A program made the translations under genes and the position numbers. This document shows positions 1 through 9,301 of a DNA stretch of 64,000 bases, in pieces; the first letter of the stretch is position 1, and every line of letters begins with the position of its first letter. The notes under the pieces were generated by a model. It was not told the origin of the DNA and ran no database searches. It was given only the letters and a program-made list of their open reading frames with translations. The stretch covers positions 62,001 to 126,000 of the forward strand of contig NZ_QOVK01000011.1 of the NCBI RefSeq assembly GCF_004104075.1, read 5' to 3'. The stretch comes from Leeuwenhoekiella polynyae (GTDB lineage Bacteria > Bacteroidota > Bacteroidia > Flavobacteriales > Flavobacteriaceae).

Positions 1-1849
1 CCAGAATGTTTGTGGTTGCCTGGGTTTTTGAATTCACAAACAAGGCCAACGCATTTATAGGAGCGTCCAGGTTTTCAAAATGAAAATCTTTAACTACTCC
101 AATAATTTCCCTTTTGCTGTTTCCGAAAAGCAGGCTTTCTCCTATAGGATTAGATCCCAGTTTAAATTTGCTGATGGCCGCTTCGTTAATGACTACCTGT
201 TCGCTTTTAGAATAATAATGTTCGTCTTCGGGTTTTAGTTCCCAGTTTACGTCCAGGGTTTGAAAGAAGTCGTCATCTACTGCAAAAATAGGCAGGCCTA
301 TAGCATCAGGCATGTGTTCGGAAGAAACAAAAAACATATTGTAGCCCTTGTAAATAGGATATTGAGTTACTGCCGTGTTGGTTACCTGCGAAAGCTTTTC
401 GATCTCATTTCTAAAAGGCGTGCTATTGGTACCCATTGTTTTCTGCAGTGGTAACATCACGACGTCAGAACGATTTAGACCGGTATCAACACCCCGCACA
501 AAATCAAGCTGCTGATGAATGATAATCCCACTCACTAAAAGGGCTATCGCGATCACAAATTGCACAGTGGTACATACCTTACGCAAACGCACCCCTCCCA
601 TTTTTGAAGCACGACTGCTTCTCAGGTTTTCAACCGGATTGAATGCTGACATCACCAGTGCTGGATAAAAACCGGTTGCCAGAATGGTAAAGACCAGCAA
701 ACCGGCGAGTATGCTTAAAAAGGTAGGATTGAGAAAAAAGACAGCATCAATCTCAATACCCAGAATACCAAAAAACCAGGGTTTTAGAACCACACTAAGC
801 ACTACCGAAACCACAAACGCAAGCAGTACATAAAGCGTGGATTCTATATAAAACTGAAAAGCAACACTTTTTCTGCTCGCACCATTTACTTTACGCACGC
901 CGATTTCCTTAGATCGCAAGCTCGCTCGTGCTGTTGATAAGCTCAGATAATTTACTAATGCCAATATTAAAATGAGCACCGCTATTAACGGAAAAATACT
1001 GATGTATCGGGTATTTGAAGCATCTCTTCCGTTTAAATGTTTATCAGTAAGTAAACTCAGACTATACACATCAGTAGCATCTGCATTACCTTGAGTACTT
1101 AATTCCTGCATGGTTTTTTCCACCGTCTTCACATCGGATGCGTTTTTCAGTTTTAAGTAGGTTGGAAACGAACCTAATCTGAAGGCTTCGGAATCAAAAT
1201 CACGCTTATAGTCATTCATGGTAGGCATACTGCTTAACGATGCCACAAAGTCGGGGTGAATACTGGAATTGCTGGGTGTATTTTCCATAACTCCGGTTAC
1301 CGTAAATAGATAGGTACTATCCTTCCGCACCGATATCGACTCCCCTATCGGGTTTTGATTTCCGAAATACTTTTTAGCCATATCCTGGCTAAGCACCAGA
1401 GAATAAGGCTTGGTTAAAGCTTCTGTTTTGCTGCCTTTGAGCAGTTTAAAAGAAAAGAAATCAAAAAAATTAGCATCAGCATAGCTGAAATCCTTTTCAG
1501 AAAACCGGGTACCTGGTTGTTGCGTATTGGTCAGGATTACCGGTTTATACTCATCTTTTAAACGCAGGCTGGAGAAAACTGAAGGACTCGCATTTTCGAT
1601 GAGTGCCCCAACGGTTGCATTCATCGCATTCATATAGATCGTATCGCCGCCCATATTTACCTGAGCCTCTACAGTATACATACGATCAGAATCAGCGTGA
1701 AAGCTATCATAGCTACGCTCGTGTGCCACATAAAACAGAATAAGCGTGCACGCAGTAAGCCCAATTGCCAGGCCACCAATGGTAATAATACCGGAGAGCT
1801 TATTCTTAAGCAGATTCCGCCACGCGATTTTGATATAGTTTCTAAGCAT
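1..1849 (-). CDS. FtsX/MacB-type ABC permease 1, C-terminus beyond the window
   Basis: This is the last permease visible in the ten-gene array; about 616 residues are present. The frame is open from ATG 1849 to the left edge. The start MLRNYIKIAWRN matches its neighbours. One membrane segment (about 20-44) is followed by a MacB-PCD-like extracytoplasmic domain, three membrane segments, a fifth, and most of a second PCD domain. The first cytoplasmic coupling motif reads KEIGVRKVNGAS. By comparison with full-length siblings, roughly 190 residues are missing, including the last three membrane segments. It probably transmits ATPase movement to the periplasm, as in MacB/LolCDE-type systems. The substrate is unknown. 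The family assignment is firm; whether the missing end is intact cannot be seen. Confidence 0.9.
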   Translation of the reverse strand, partial: MLRNYIKIAWRNLLKNKLSGIITIGGLAIGLTACTLILFYVAHERSYDSFHADSDRMYTVEAQVNMGGDTIYMNAMNATVGALIENASPSVFSSLRLKDEYKPVILTNTQQPGTRFSEKDFSYADANFFDFFSFKLLKGSKTEALTKPYSLVLSQDMAKKYFGNQNPIGESISVRKDSTYLFTVTGVMENTPSNSSIHPDFVASLSSMPTMNDYKRDFDSEAFRLGSFPTYLKLKNASDVKTVEKTMQELSTQGNADATDVYSLSLLTDKHLNGRDASNTRYISIFPLIAVLILILALVNYLSLSTARASLRSKEIGVRKVNGASRKSVAFQFYIESTLYVLLAFVVSVVLSVVLKPWFFGILGIEIDAVFFLNPTFLSILAGLLVFTILATGFYPALVMSAFNPVENLRSSRASKMGGVRLRKVCTTVQFVIAIALLVSGIIIHQQLDFVRGVDTGLNRSDVVMLPLQKTMGTNSTPFRNEIEKLSQVTNTAVTQYPIYKGYNMFFVSSEHMPDAIGLPIFAVDDDFFQTLDVNWELKPEDEHYYSKSEQVVINEAAISKFKLGSNPIGESLLFGNSKREIIGVVKDFHFENLDAPINALALFVNSKTQATTNIL

Positions 1850-1859
1850 AATTTCTATC

Positions 1860-1902
1860 TTTTTTCCCCTTGGGGGAAATGTCCGAAGGACAATGGGGAT
1901 TA
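1860..1902. repeat. REP-like palindrome between permeases 1 and 2
   Basis: Two small hairpins lie back to back: TTTCCCC/GGGGAAA (1863-1879) and TGTCC/GGACA (1880-1892), followed by a GGGG tract. The pattern resembles the elements at 4368-4432 and 14249-14261. Short G/C palindromes of this kind are common between flavobacterial genes. It may modulate mRNA stability or simply be a dispersed repeat. Confidence 0.6.
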
Positions 1903-4347
1903 TTACTCCGTTCGTAATGATTCTACCGGGTTTCTTAGGGCTGTTCTTAAGGTTTTAAAACTCATTATTGCCAGAGCGAGCACGACCATTCCTATTCCGC
2001 TTAGGGCAAAAACCCACCAGCTCATTTCGGTTTTGTAGGCATAATCCTGAAGCCAATTGTGTAATCCCCACCAGGCCAAAGGCATGGCAATGAGATAGGC
2101 TAAAAGCACCAGCTTCAAAAAATCTCTACACAACAATAGGTTGAGTTGTACCAGAGATGCTCCCAAAACCTTACGAATGCCTATTTCTTTGGCGCGGCGT
2201 TCGGTGGTATGAATAACCAATCCCAGAAGCCCCAGGCAGCTAATCAATACCGACAATCCGGTAGCCCAGTTGAGCAGGCTTGCAATGCGTTGCTCCTGCT
2301 AGTAAAAGTTGGCAATCGTCTGATCTAAAAAAGTTATTTTAAAATCTTCACCCGGATATATATTTTTGTAAACCTGCTCAATTTCAGCTAGTGTTCCGCT
2401 CCAGCCGGAGGCTTTATCACCCAACACTAAATGCACAGTTCTGAAATTTGTACGGCGTTCTCTACCGGTATCTCCCGTAAGGACTAAGGGTACAATTCCG
2501 GTCTTAAGTGAGCGTTGCTTAAAATCCTTCATTACTCCTACTATCAGTCGTTTATTACTGTTCAGCTCAATATACTTTCCTACGATATCTTCGGGATTGT
2601 GAAAACCAAAAGCCTGCATTCCGGTTTCATTGATGATATATTCTTCGATAGTATCGTTGAGTGGTTTTCTTCCCGCCAAAATATCGATGTTATAAACATC
2701 CAAATAATCGCCATCGCCGTTGAGAACCTGAAGCTCCTGAATGACTTCCTGATTTTTGGTTTTGTAAATTCCCATTCGGGTAGCCATATTGTGAGATGCC
2801 GGAGGCATTCCCCCTAAACTAATCCTGGATATCCCTGGTAAATTCCTGATTTCCTGTTCTAAAACGAAGCGTTTATCGACCTTCTGATCTTCCCACGGAG
2901 TTTGAAGGTATACAACAGCATCTGTTCTAAAACCCAAATCACTATGCATCATAAAGTATATTTGTTTGCTCACCAGCAGGGTGACAATCACAAAAACCTG
3001 AGCAATTACAAATTGCGAAACGGTTAATACCTTGCGCAGAGAACTTTTATTTTCAGATCGTATAAGCTCGCCCTTAAGTGCTCGAGATGGCTTAAATCGA
3101 GACAAAACAAGTCCTGGATAAAAACCGGATAAGAACGTGAGGATCGTAATAAGTCCAAGCACCAGACCGGTAAACCAAGGACTTGCCATAAGCGTAGCAT
3201 CAACCCCTTTAGGGATGAAGTCATCAAATACCTTTAAAGCGAAGATTGATAAAATAACCGAAGACAGCGCTGCAAGTAAGGTTAGCAAAAAGGTTTCTCC
3301 CAGAAACTGAACAATCAACTGTCTTTTTGAACTTCCCAAGGTCTTACGAATACCTATTTCTTTTGCGCGCTGCGTCGCCTGAGCTGTGTTGAGGTTGATG
3401 AAATTGATACTTCCTAAAAGCAGCAAAAAGATTGCTATAAAAATAAGGCTGATCAATATATTCTTATTCGCTTCAGGCCGTGAATAATCGTAAACACCAT
3501 ACTCCTGATCAAAGTGTAAATCTGCAAGTGGCTGCAGATTAAATGTGCGCTTATTATTATATTTTATCATATCAGCATCTACGTGCTGCTCACTTAATGC
3601 TACTAACTGACTCTTTATTTGTGCTGCTGTACTATGCTCAGAAATCTTGATATAAAGTTGCGAGGCATTATTGGTCATCCCCCAGCTATCATTTAGAATC
3701 TGATCTTTACTTCCCGTTTGCTTTGCGGTTGCTAAAGAGACAAACTCATCAAAGAAGAAATCAGAGCGCTTGTCAAAATCTTCAACTATACCGGAAACCA
3801 CAGCCTGAATATCAGCATTATACTCAATAGTCTGCCCCATTACTGCTGTTAAGGGTAGATTAGGAAAATATTCTAAAGCACGTTTACGGGTAAGCACCAC
3901 CTGATTGGGTTTCTGTAGTGCAGTTTCTTTAGAACCGGCAATCCACTTGTATTGAAAGAGATCAAAATAACTCGCCTGAGTGAGTATGATTTTCTCCGGA
4001 TCTTTAAAAATCTGTTCGCTGGAAGCAGCCTTACTTTCACTGATCCACCAATTAAAAAAATAAGCCGATTGCTCAATTCCGGTTAATTCTTCACGTACTG
4101 CAAGTCGCATAGGTGGCGCTACTCCACCGTTTTTCATATCACCCTGAGGGGTTTCAAAATCGGTCACAACGCGATACATACGATCCCCACCCTGGTGAAA
4201 GGTGTCAAACGTAAACTCATAATACACCATCAACCCAATCACAAAAGCAGCGCTTAAACCAATAGCAAGACTGATGATATTTATGGCTGAAAAAAGCTTG
4301 TTGTTCCAGATATTCCGCCAGGCGATTTTGATATAATTTCTAATCAC
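1903..4347 (-). pseudogene. FtsX/MacB-type ABC permease 2, interrupted by an in-frame amber stop
   Basis: Read from GTG 4347, the frame gives a normal permease of about 814 residues (start VIRNYIKIAWRN, end NPVESLRTE), except for one TAG at 2299-2301. The context reads IANFY-stop-QEQRIASLLNW, and the frame is unchanged on both sides. The break falls at the end of the second periplasmic domain, so the first product (2299-4347) lacks the last three membrane segments and the second coupling motif KEIGIRKVLGAS. The downstream piece could only restart at a weak TTG near 2256. An ATG at 4419 would add 24 residues through a palindromic repeat and was not chosen. It could be a recent inactivation, a sequencing error, or a truncated but functional protein. 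No sign of stop-codon recoding is seen. Confidence 0.8.
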
Positions 4348-4367
4348 AATTTTAGTTTTTAGTTTGC

Positions 4368-4432
4368 TACTTCTCTCCCTTTGGGAGACCTGCCTGCCGG
4401 TAAAGGTAGGGATGCCCAAAGGGCAGAGAGGG
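4368..4432. repeat. REP-like palindrome between permeases 2 and 3
   Basis: Three consecutive short dyads are visible: TCTCCC/GGGAGA with a TTT loop (4374-4388), an imperfect CCTGCC/GGTAGG (about 4389-4410), and TGCCC/GGGCA with an AAA loop (4413-4425). The element fills the 85-bp junction and abuts the stop of permease 3. It belongs to the same class as the elements at 1860 and 14249. Confidence 0.6.
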
Positions 4433-6853
4433 CTATTCTGTTCGTAACGATTCTACCGGATTCTTCAGCGCTGCCCGTATGGTTCTGAAACTTATGGTTA
4501 CCAGTGAGATGAGTAATGCAGCCACACCGGCAGCTATAAACACCCAAATGCTTAACCTAATGTGATTGGCATAATCCTGAAGCCAGTTATAGGCCAGCCA
4601 CCAGGCTACCGGTGCGGCAATAGCAAAACTGATGCCTACCAGTTTTAAAAAGTCTATAGAAAGCAACCAGGTTATGCGGGTAACACTCGCCCCCACCACT
4701 TTACGAACCCCTATTTCTTTACGCCGCTGTGCCACGATAAGCAATGAGATCGCAAACAACCCGATACAACTCAATAAGATCGCCAGTATAGAACCACTGG
4801 TAATCATCGTTGACATTTTTTGTTCAGCTTTAAAGGTGCGGTCTATATTCTCGTCTAAAAACGAACCTAAAAAGTTGGCGTTAGGTTCTATGTCTTTCCA
4901 TATAACTTCCAGAAGAGCCAGTGCGCTGGCGGCTTTATTGGGAGCTGTTTTTATAAAGGCATAATATTTATTAGAATCGGGTTCGAGAAAAACAGTAAGT
5001 GGCTCTACCGCATTATCTAATTTTTGAAAATTATAATCTTTTAAAACACCCAGGACATGATACACCGTACTATCTCCCAGAATCAGACGTGCTTCTAACG
5101 GGTTCTCTTCCTGTAATTGTGCTGCCATACGCTCATTAATCAAAACCCCCAGGCTATCTGTCGCAAACGAGCGGTCAAAACTCCTTCCTGCAAGGAGTTT
5201 GAGGTCTAAAGTTTCCGGGTAATCATAACCCACGGTAAGCATATGCGTGCTGACGCCCCTTCCTTTATAATCAAATCCTAGCTCACTGGTCATCTGCCCT
5301 CCATCTTTGCCCAATCCCAGTATATTGTCTGCTGAAGTAATACTTACTATCTCTGTATGATTCTCCAGTTTATTCCGTAAAAGTTTAACCGCCTGCGCAC
5401 CCACAAGTTTTCCGTTAAGCGGTAGTGAAATCACCTGTTCTTTATTGAAGCCCAGGTTTTTATTGCGCATAAAATCAATCTGTTGCCAAAGTACAAAGGT
5501 GCCACTGATTAACACAATGGCAATACCAAACTGCACCACCATAAGAAAATCGCGCACCCGATTTTTGCGGGTAAGGTTCAACTTCCCTTTTAAAGCCTGA
5601 AGGGTTCCCAATTTAGAAAGTAGTAAAGCAGGATAGCCCCCGGCGATAAGGGTGATTAAAACAAGGGCCGCTACAAAGCCCACAACCATATCAACTGAAA
5701 CAATAGCTTCAAAACTCGCTCGAGTTGAAAAAAGCGTCCTGAATGGATCGACAAGCAGAAAAGCGAGTATACCCCCTAAAATTGCTGCAACCACAAAAAC
5801 CAAAATGCTTTCACCCCAAAACTGAAAAAACAATTGGGCTTTACCTGCACCCAAGGTCTTGCGCATCCCAATTTCACGTAAGCGCTGCGTACTTTTGGCT
5901 ATACTCATATTGATAAAATTCACACAAGCTATAAACAGAATGAGAAAACCAACACCTAAAACCAAATAAGGCATGCTCTTTTCTACCCGGGCTATCCCTG
6001 CATCAAAATTGGCATAGGCCACATCTTCAATAGGAAGAAGCCGTATTTGTCTGTAATTTCCCTGTGCATCAGGCTTTGCCCCGTCCCGTTTTAGCGATTC
6101 TATTTCATCTTCATAATGCAACTGTGAAAATCCTACCGTTGCCTTTTCAAATTGTGCCGCAGTCATCCCTTGAGCAAGTTGCATATACACCTCATGATTG
6201 TTGCTGCTCCAATTGTCTTTTATATCGGCGTATGAATAGGATGCTTGATTGCTAAAATCTAAGGCCAAATCAAACTTAAGGCTGCTCTGCTCTGGGAAAT
6301 CTTCGGTAATGGCAGCGACGGTAAAAGGCTTTTCTTCCCCTTCGGTAATGACGCGTATGGTTTTTCCTAAAGGATCTTGGGTGCCAAAAATGCGATTTGC
6401 AGCATGCACTGTTAGGGTCACGGTACTTTTATCTGATGTAGGCTTGTCCTTATTGCCTTCAATAACCGGGAAACTGAACATGGAAAAGAAATCAGGATCC
6501 ACGTAAGCAGCATTCATACGCAGCTCTTTATCGCCAAAAATCACCAGCACCCCTTTGCCGTTATACCTCGCTATTTGCCTAACACCGGGGACCTCCTCCT
6601 TTAATGCTGGTGTAAACGGCACCGCTTGAGGCTCATTAGCTTCTATACCTTCTGGCGTTTGTTCGGTATAGTAGATTTGATATAGAGACGCTCTATTTTT
6701 ATGGAAACTGTCGTACGAAAGTTCGAAAAAAGCATACATACCTAAAAGTACAGCCACCGCAAAGGCCGTACTCAACCCCACAATATTGAGCAATGTAAAC
6801 GTTTTGTCCTTCCACAGGTTTCTAAAAGCGATTTTGATATAATTTCTGAGCAT
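4433..6853 (-). CDS. FtsX/MacB-type ABC permease 3
   Basis: The 806-residue protein shows the full array architecture. TM1 (about 20-44), a MacB-PCD-like domain and three membrane segments (about 285-410) are followed by TM5 (about 440-460), a second PCD-like domain and three final membrane segments (about 690-790). The gene therefore encodes two four-TM MacB-like halves in one chain. The coupling motif occurs twice, as REIGMRKTLGAG in the first half and KEIGVRKVVGAS in the second. These loops would contact the single ATPase encoded upstream. The start MLRNYIKIAFRN and end NPVESLRTE match the siblings. The substrate is not predictable. Confidence 0.92.
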   Translation of the reverse strand: MLRNYIKIAFRNLWKDKTFTLLNIVGLSTAFAVAVLLGMYAFFELSYDSFHKNRASLYQIYYTEQTPEGIEANEPQAVPFTPALKEEVPGVRQIARYNGKGVLVIFGDKELRMNAAYVDPDFFSMFSFPVIEGNKDKPTSDKSTVTLTVHAANRIFGTQDPLGKTIRVITEGEEKPFTVAAITEDFPEQSSLKFDLALDFSNQASYSYADIKDNWSSNNHEVYMQLAQGMTAAQFEKATVGFSQLHYEDEIESLKRDGAKPDAQGNYRQIRLLPIEDVAYANFDAGIARVEKSMPYLVLGVGFLILFIACVNFINMSIAKSTQRLREIGMRKTLGAGKAQLFFQFWGESILVFVVAAILGGILAFLLVDPFRTLFSTRASFEAIVSVDMVVGFVAALVLITLIAGGYPALLLSKLGTLQALKGKLNLTRKNRVRDFLMVVQFGIAIVLISGTFVLWQQIDFMRNKNLGFNKEQVISLPLNGKLVGAQAVKLLRNKLENHTEIVSITSADNILGLGKDGGQMTSELGFDYKGRGVSTHMLTVGYDYPETLDLKLLAGRSFDRSFATDSLGVLINERMAAQLQEENPLEARLILGDSTVYHVLGVLKDYNFQKLDNAVEPLTVFLEPDSNKYYAFIKTAPNKAASALALLEVIWKDIEPNANFLGSFLDENIDRTFKAEQKMSTMITSGSILAILLSCIGLFAISLLIVAQRRKEIGVRKVVGASVTRITWLLSIDFLKLVGISFAIAAPVAWWLAYNWLQDYANHIRLSIWVFIAAGVAALLISLVTISFRTIRAALKNPVESLRTE

Positions 6854-6877
6854 AGCTGATTGATTTTGATTGATGAG
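6854..6877 (-). repeat. 24-nt conserved linker, permease 4 to 3
   Basis: This is the spacer between the stop of permease 4 and the ATG of permease 3. On the plus strand it reads agctgattgattttgat followed by tgatgag, differing at one position from the linkers at 9278 and 11723. On the coding strand it is A/C-rich with repeated ATCAATCA and no Shine-Dalgarno sequence. Confidence 0.85.
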
Positions 6878-9277
6878 TTATTCGGTCCGTAAGGATTTTA
6901 CAGGGTTTTGTAATGCGGCTTTGATCGCCTGAAAGCTTACGGTAACAAAGGCTATGAGTACAGCTGCCAGCCCAGCAAGTCCAAAAATCCACCAATGTAT
7001 AGAGGTGCGGTAATTAAAATTTTGCAACCACTCACTCATAATCCAATATGCAAAAGGGGATGCCAGCACAAAGGCAATACCTACCAGTTTTAAAAAGTCT
7101 TTGGAAAGCAGTGCCGTGACCCCGGCAACACTCGCGCCTAGTACTTTACGTACACCGATTTCTTTGGTGCGTTGCTCTGCCATAAAAGCCGCCAGGCCAA
7201 ATAATCCCAAACAGGCAATGAAGATGGCCAAAACCGAGAAAAGTGTCGCGGTACGAGCCGTACGCTCTTCTGAAGCATACAATTGCGCCACATGCTTGTC
7301 TACAAAGGCATAATCAAAAGCGGTGTTGGGTAAATTCTCGTTAAAGACTAGCTCCAGACCTTTGATCAATTGCTGCAGATTCTGAGTATTGTATCGTATC
7401 AACAAGGTGCGTATGCCTTCCGGAGCGTCATTGGCTTTATAATACATATACCCGCCGCTGTCTTCTTTGAGTGAATTGAAGTTGAAATTCGCAACGACCC
7501 CGGTGATGATCGCTTCCCCACCCAGCTCTGTATTTATCAGCTTTCCTATTGCATCTTCAGGAGATTTATAATTGAGATAGCTGAGTATTTTTTCATTGAT
7601 CAGGGTGTAGACCAGCGAATCTCCCTCGGGAATGTTTTGAGGTAGTTCAGCGCCTGCAAGAAGCTTCAACTTTAAGGTTTCAACCACGTTACCTTCAGTA
7701 CGGCAACTGGCGATGGGCATTCCGGTTTGATCGGTACTCAATCGGCGTACAGACCTCCCACTCTCATCAGCCCCGGGAATGGATTGCACAGCGGCAATAC
7801 CTTCAACGTAGGGTTTTCGGTCTAAAGCATTTTCTAAATTTCTGATCTGCTGCTTACTTTCTGCAGATTTTATCGAAACTGCCACCACTCCATCAGGATT
7901 GTAACCCAGATTTTTATTCTTTATAAAATCCATTTGCTGAATGATTACCGTAACCGCAATAATGAGAACGATAGAAGCCGCAAACTGAAAAACCACAAGG
8001 CCTTTTCGCACAAATTCAGAAGCGGTATGCTTTTTTCTGGACTTATTTACCAGAGAAAGCGGCGAAATACCGGTCATCGATAGCGCAGGATAACTGCCCG
8101 CAAAGAGTGTGACGATCAACCAGATTAAACCCAGTCCAATTAAAATAGGCGGAGCTAACAAATCCTCGTAATTCAAGGCGTTACCCGTAAAACTTTGAAA
8201 CCACGGTAATATCAGGAATGAAACCGCGTAGGCCAATACCACTGCGATACAAGCCAGGATTGCTGTTTCTACATAAAACAGAACAAGCATATGCTTTTGA
8301 GTCGCGCCCAAAACTTTATTTACTCCAATGCTCTTTCTACGCTTTCTCGAATTTGCAGTGGCCAAATTCATATAATTGATGCAGGCAATTACCAAGACCA
8401 AAACAGACAGGAATATCAGACTTCTAATAGTTGTGATGCTTCCCAACCGGGTTGCGTAGCCATCGCGTATACCTGCCGAATACAGGTGTATTTTTGTAAG
8501 CGGTTGCAGGTAAAACTGCGTGAAATACTGTCCTTCTTTAGGCACATAGGCATCGATTAATTGGGTAGCCTGAGTTTCAACCTGAGCGACCTGAGCCTGT
8601 GGCTGCAGCTGTACGTAGGTTTCATAACTGGCATTGCTCCAATACACATTAGTACCCATCCAGGAATCCAAAATATGATAGATCATATCACAGTCTATCA
8701 CACTATTTTCGGGCAGGTCTTTATACACTCCTGAAACCTGAAGTGTATCCCGGTTGTTTACCGTTATGAATGCTCCCAAAGCCGATTTTCTACCAAAAAA
8801 CCGTTCCTTCGAAGTTTTAGAAATCACAATAGAATTCGGGTTTGCGAAAGCATTTTTAGCCTCACCTTCTATAAACTTGAAGTCAAACATCTCAAAGACG
8901 GTTGAATCTGCGAGGTAAAGTCTGTCTTCTGTAAAATTCTTTGCCCCTATTTTTAAGGATGCCGTCACCCCAAAATCATCTTTGATAAGCCGGGTCATCT
9001 TTTTAACCTGTGGAATATCTTTTACCATCGCCGGTCCTACTGCATTGGGTAGTTCGGCCCAGGTCTCAAAGTTGTATTCTTCAGAAGTCTCCATATTTAC
9101 GCGGTAAATATCGGGAGCATGTGAATACATTTTATCAAAGCTGAGTTCGCTATTTACAAACGAAAACAGCACGATACACACGCATAAGCCCACTACCAGT
9201 CCTATGATGTTTAACACCGTAAACAAGCGGTTTGCTTTGATATTCCGCCAAGCGATTTTGATATAGTTTCTAAGCAT
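6878..9277 (-). CDS. FtsX/MacB-type ABC permease 4
   Basis: The 799-residue protein starts MLRNYIKIAWRN and ends NPVKSLRTE. It has the same two-half, eight-TM plan as permease 3, with TIGR-like periplasmic text such as KIHLYSAGIRDGY before TM2. The first coupling motif is degenerate, reading KSIGVNKVLGA where most siblings have KEIGVRK; the second is canonical (KEIGVRKVLGAS). This suggests unequal roles for the two halves when they dock on the ATPase. It is separated from both neighbours by the conserved 24-nt linker, which points to co-translation and recent duplication. Confidence 0.92.
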   Translation of the reverse strand: MLRNYIKIAWRNIKANRLFTVLNIIGLVVGLCVCIVLFSFVNSELSFDKMYSHAPDIYRVNMETSEEYNFETWAELPNAVGPAMVKDIPQVKKMTRLIKDDFGVTASLKIGAKNFTEDRLYLADSTVFEMFDFKFIEGEAKNAFANPNSIVISKTSKERFFGRKSALGAFITVNNRDTLQVSGVYKDLPENSVIDCDMIYHILDSWMGTNVYWSNASYETYVQLQPQAQVAQVETQATQLIDAYVPKEGQYFTQFYLQPLTKIHLYSAGIRDGYATRLGSITTIRSLIFLSVLVLVIACINYMNLATANSRKRRKSIGVNKVLGATQKHMLVLFYVETAILACIAVVLAYAVSFLILPWFQSFTGNALNYEDLLAPPILIGLGLIWLIVTLFAGSYPALSMTGISPLSLVNKSRKKHTASEFVRKGLVVFQFAASIVLIIAVTVIIQQMDFIKNKNLGYNPDGVVAVSIKSAESKQQIRNLENALDRKPYVEGIAAVQSIPGADESGRSVRRLSTDQTGMPIASCRTEGNVVETLKLKLLAGAELPQNIPEGDSLVYTLINEKILSYLNYKSPEDAIGKLINTELGGEAIITGVVANFNFNSLKEDSGGYMYYKANDAPEGIRTLLIRYNTQNLQQLIKGLELVFNENLPNTAFDYAFVDKHVAQLYASEERTARTATLFSVLAIFIACLGLFGLAAFMAEQRTKEIGVRKVLGASVAGVTALLSKDFLKLVGIAFVLASPFAYWIMSEWLQNFNYRTSIHWWIFGLAGLAAVLIAFVTVSFQAIKAALQNPVKSLRTE

Positions 9278-9301
9278 AGCTGATTGATTTTGATTGATGA
9301 A
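9278..9301 (-). repeat. 24-nt conserved linker, permease 5 to 4
   Basis: This spacer is identical to the one at 11723-11746. The flanking coding DNA is also almost identical at these two junctions (about 9248-9365 and 11693-11810), with only a few mismatches over roughly 115 bp. Confidence 0.88.

Noticed and set aside
2299-2301. Recoding of the amber stop (suppression or a special amino acid)
   Set aside because: There is no sign of a recoding element, and a single base change in a redundant paralogue is simpler.
2299-4419. Longer start for permease 2 at ATG 4419
   Set aside because: It would translate through a REP-like palindrome, and the conserved N-terminus begins at GTG 4347.
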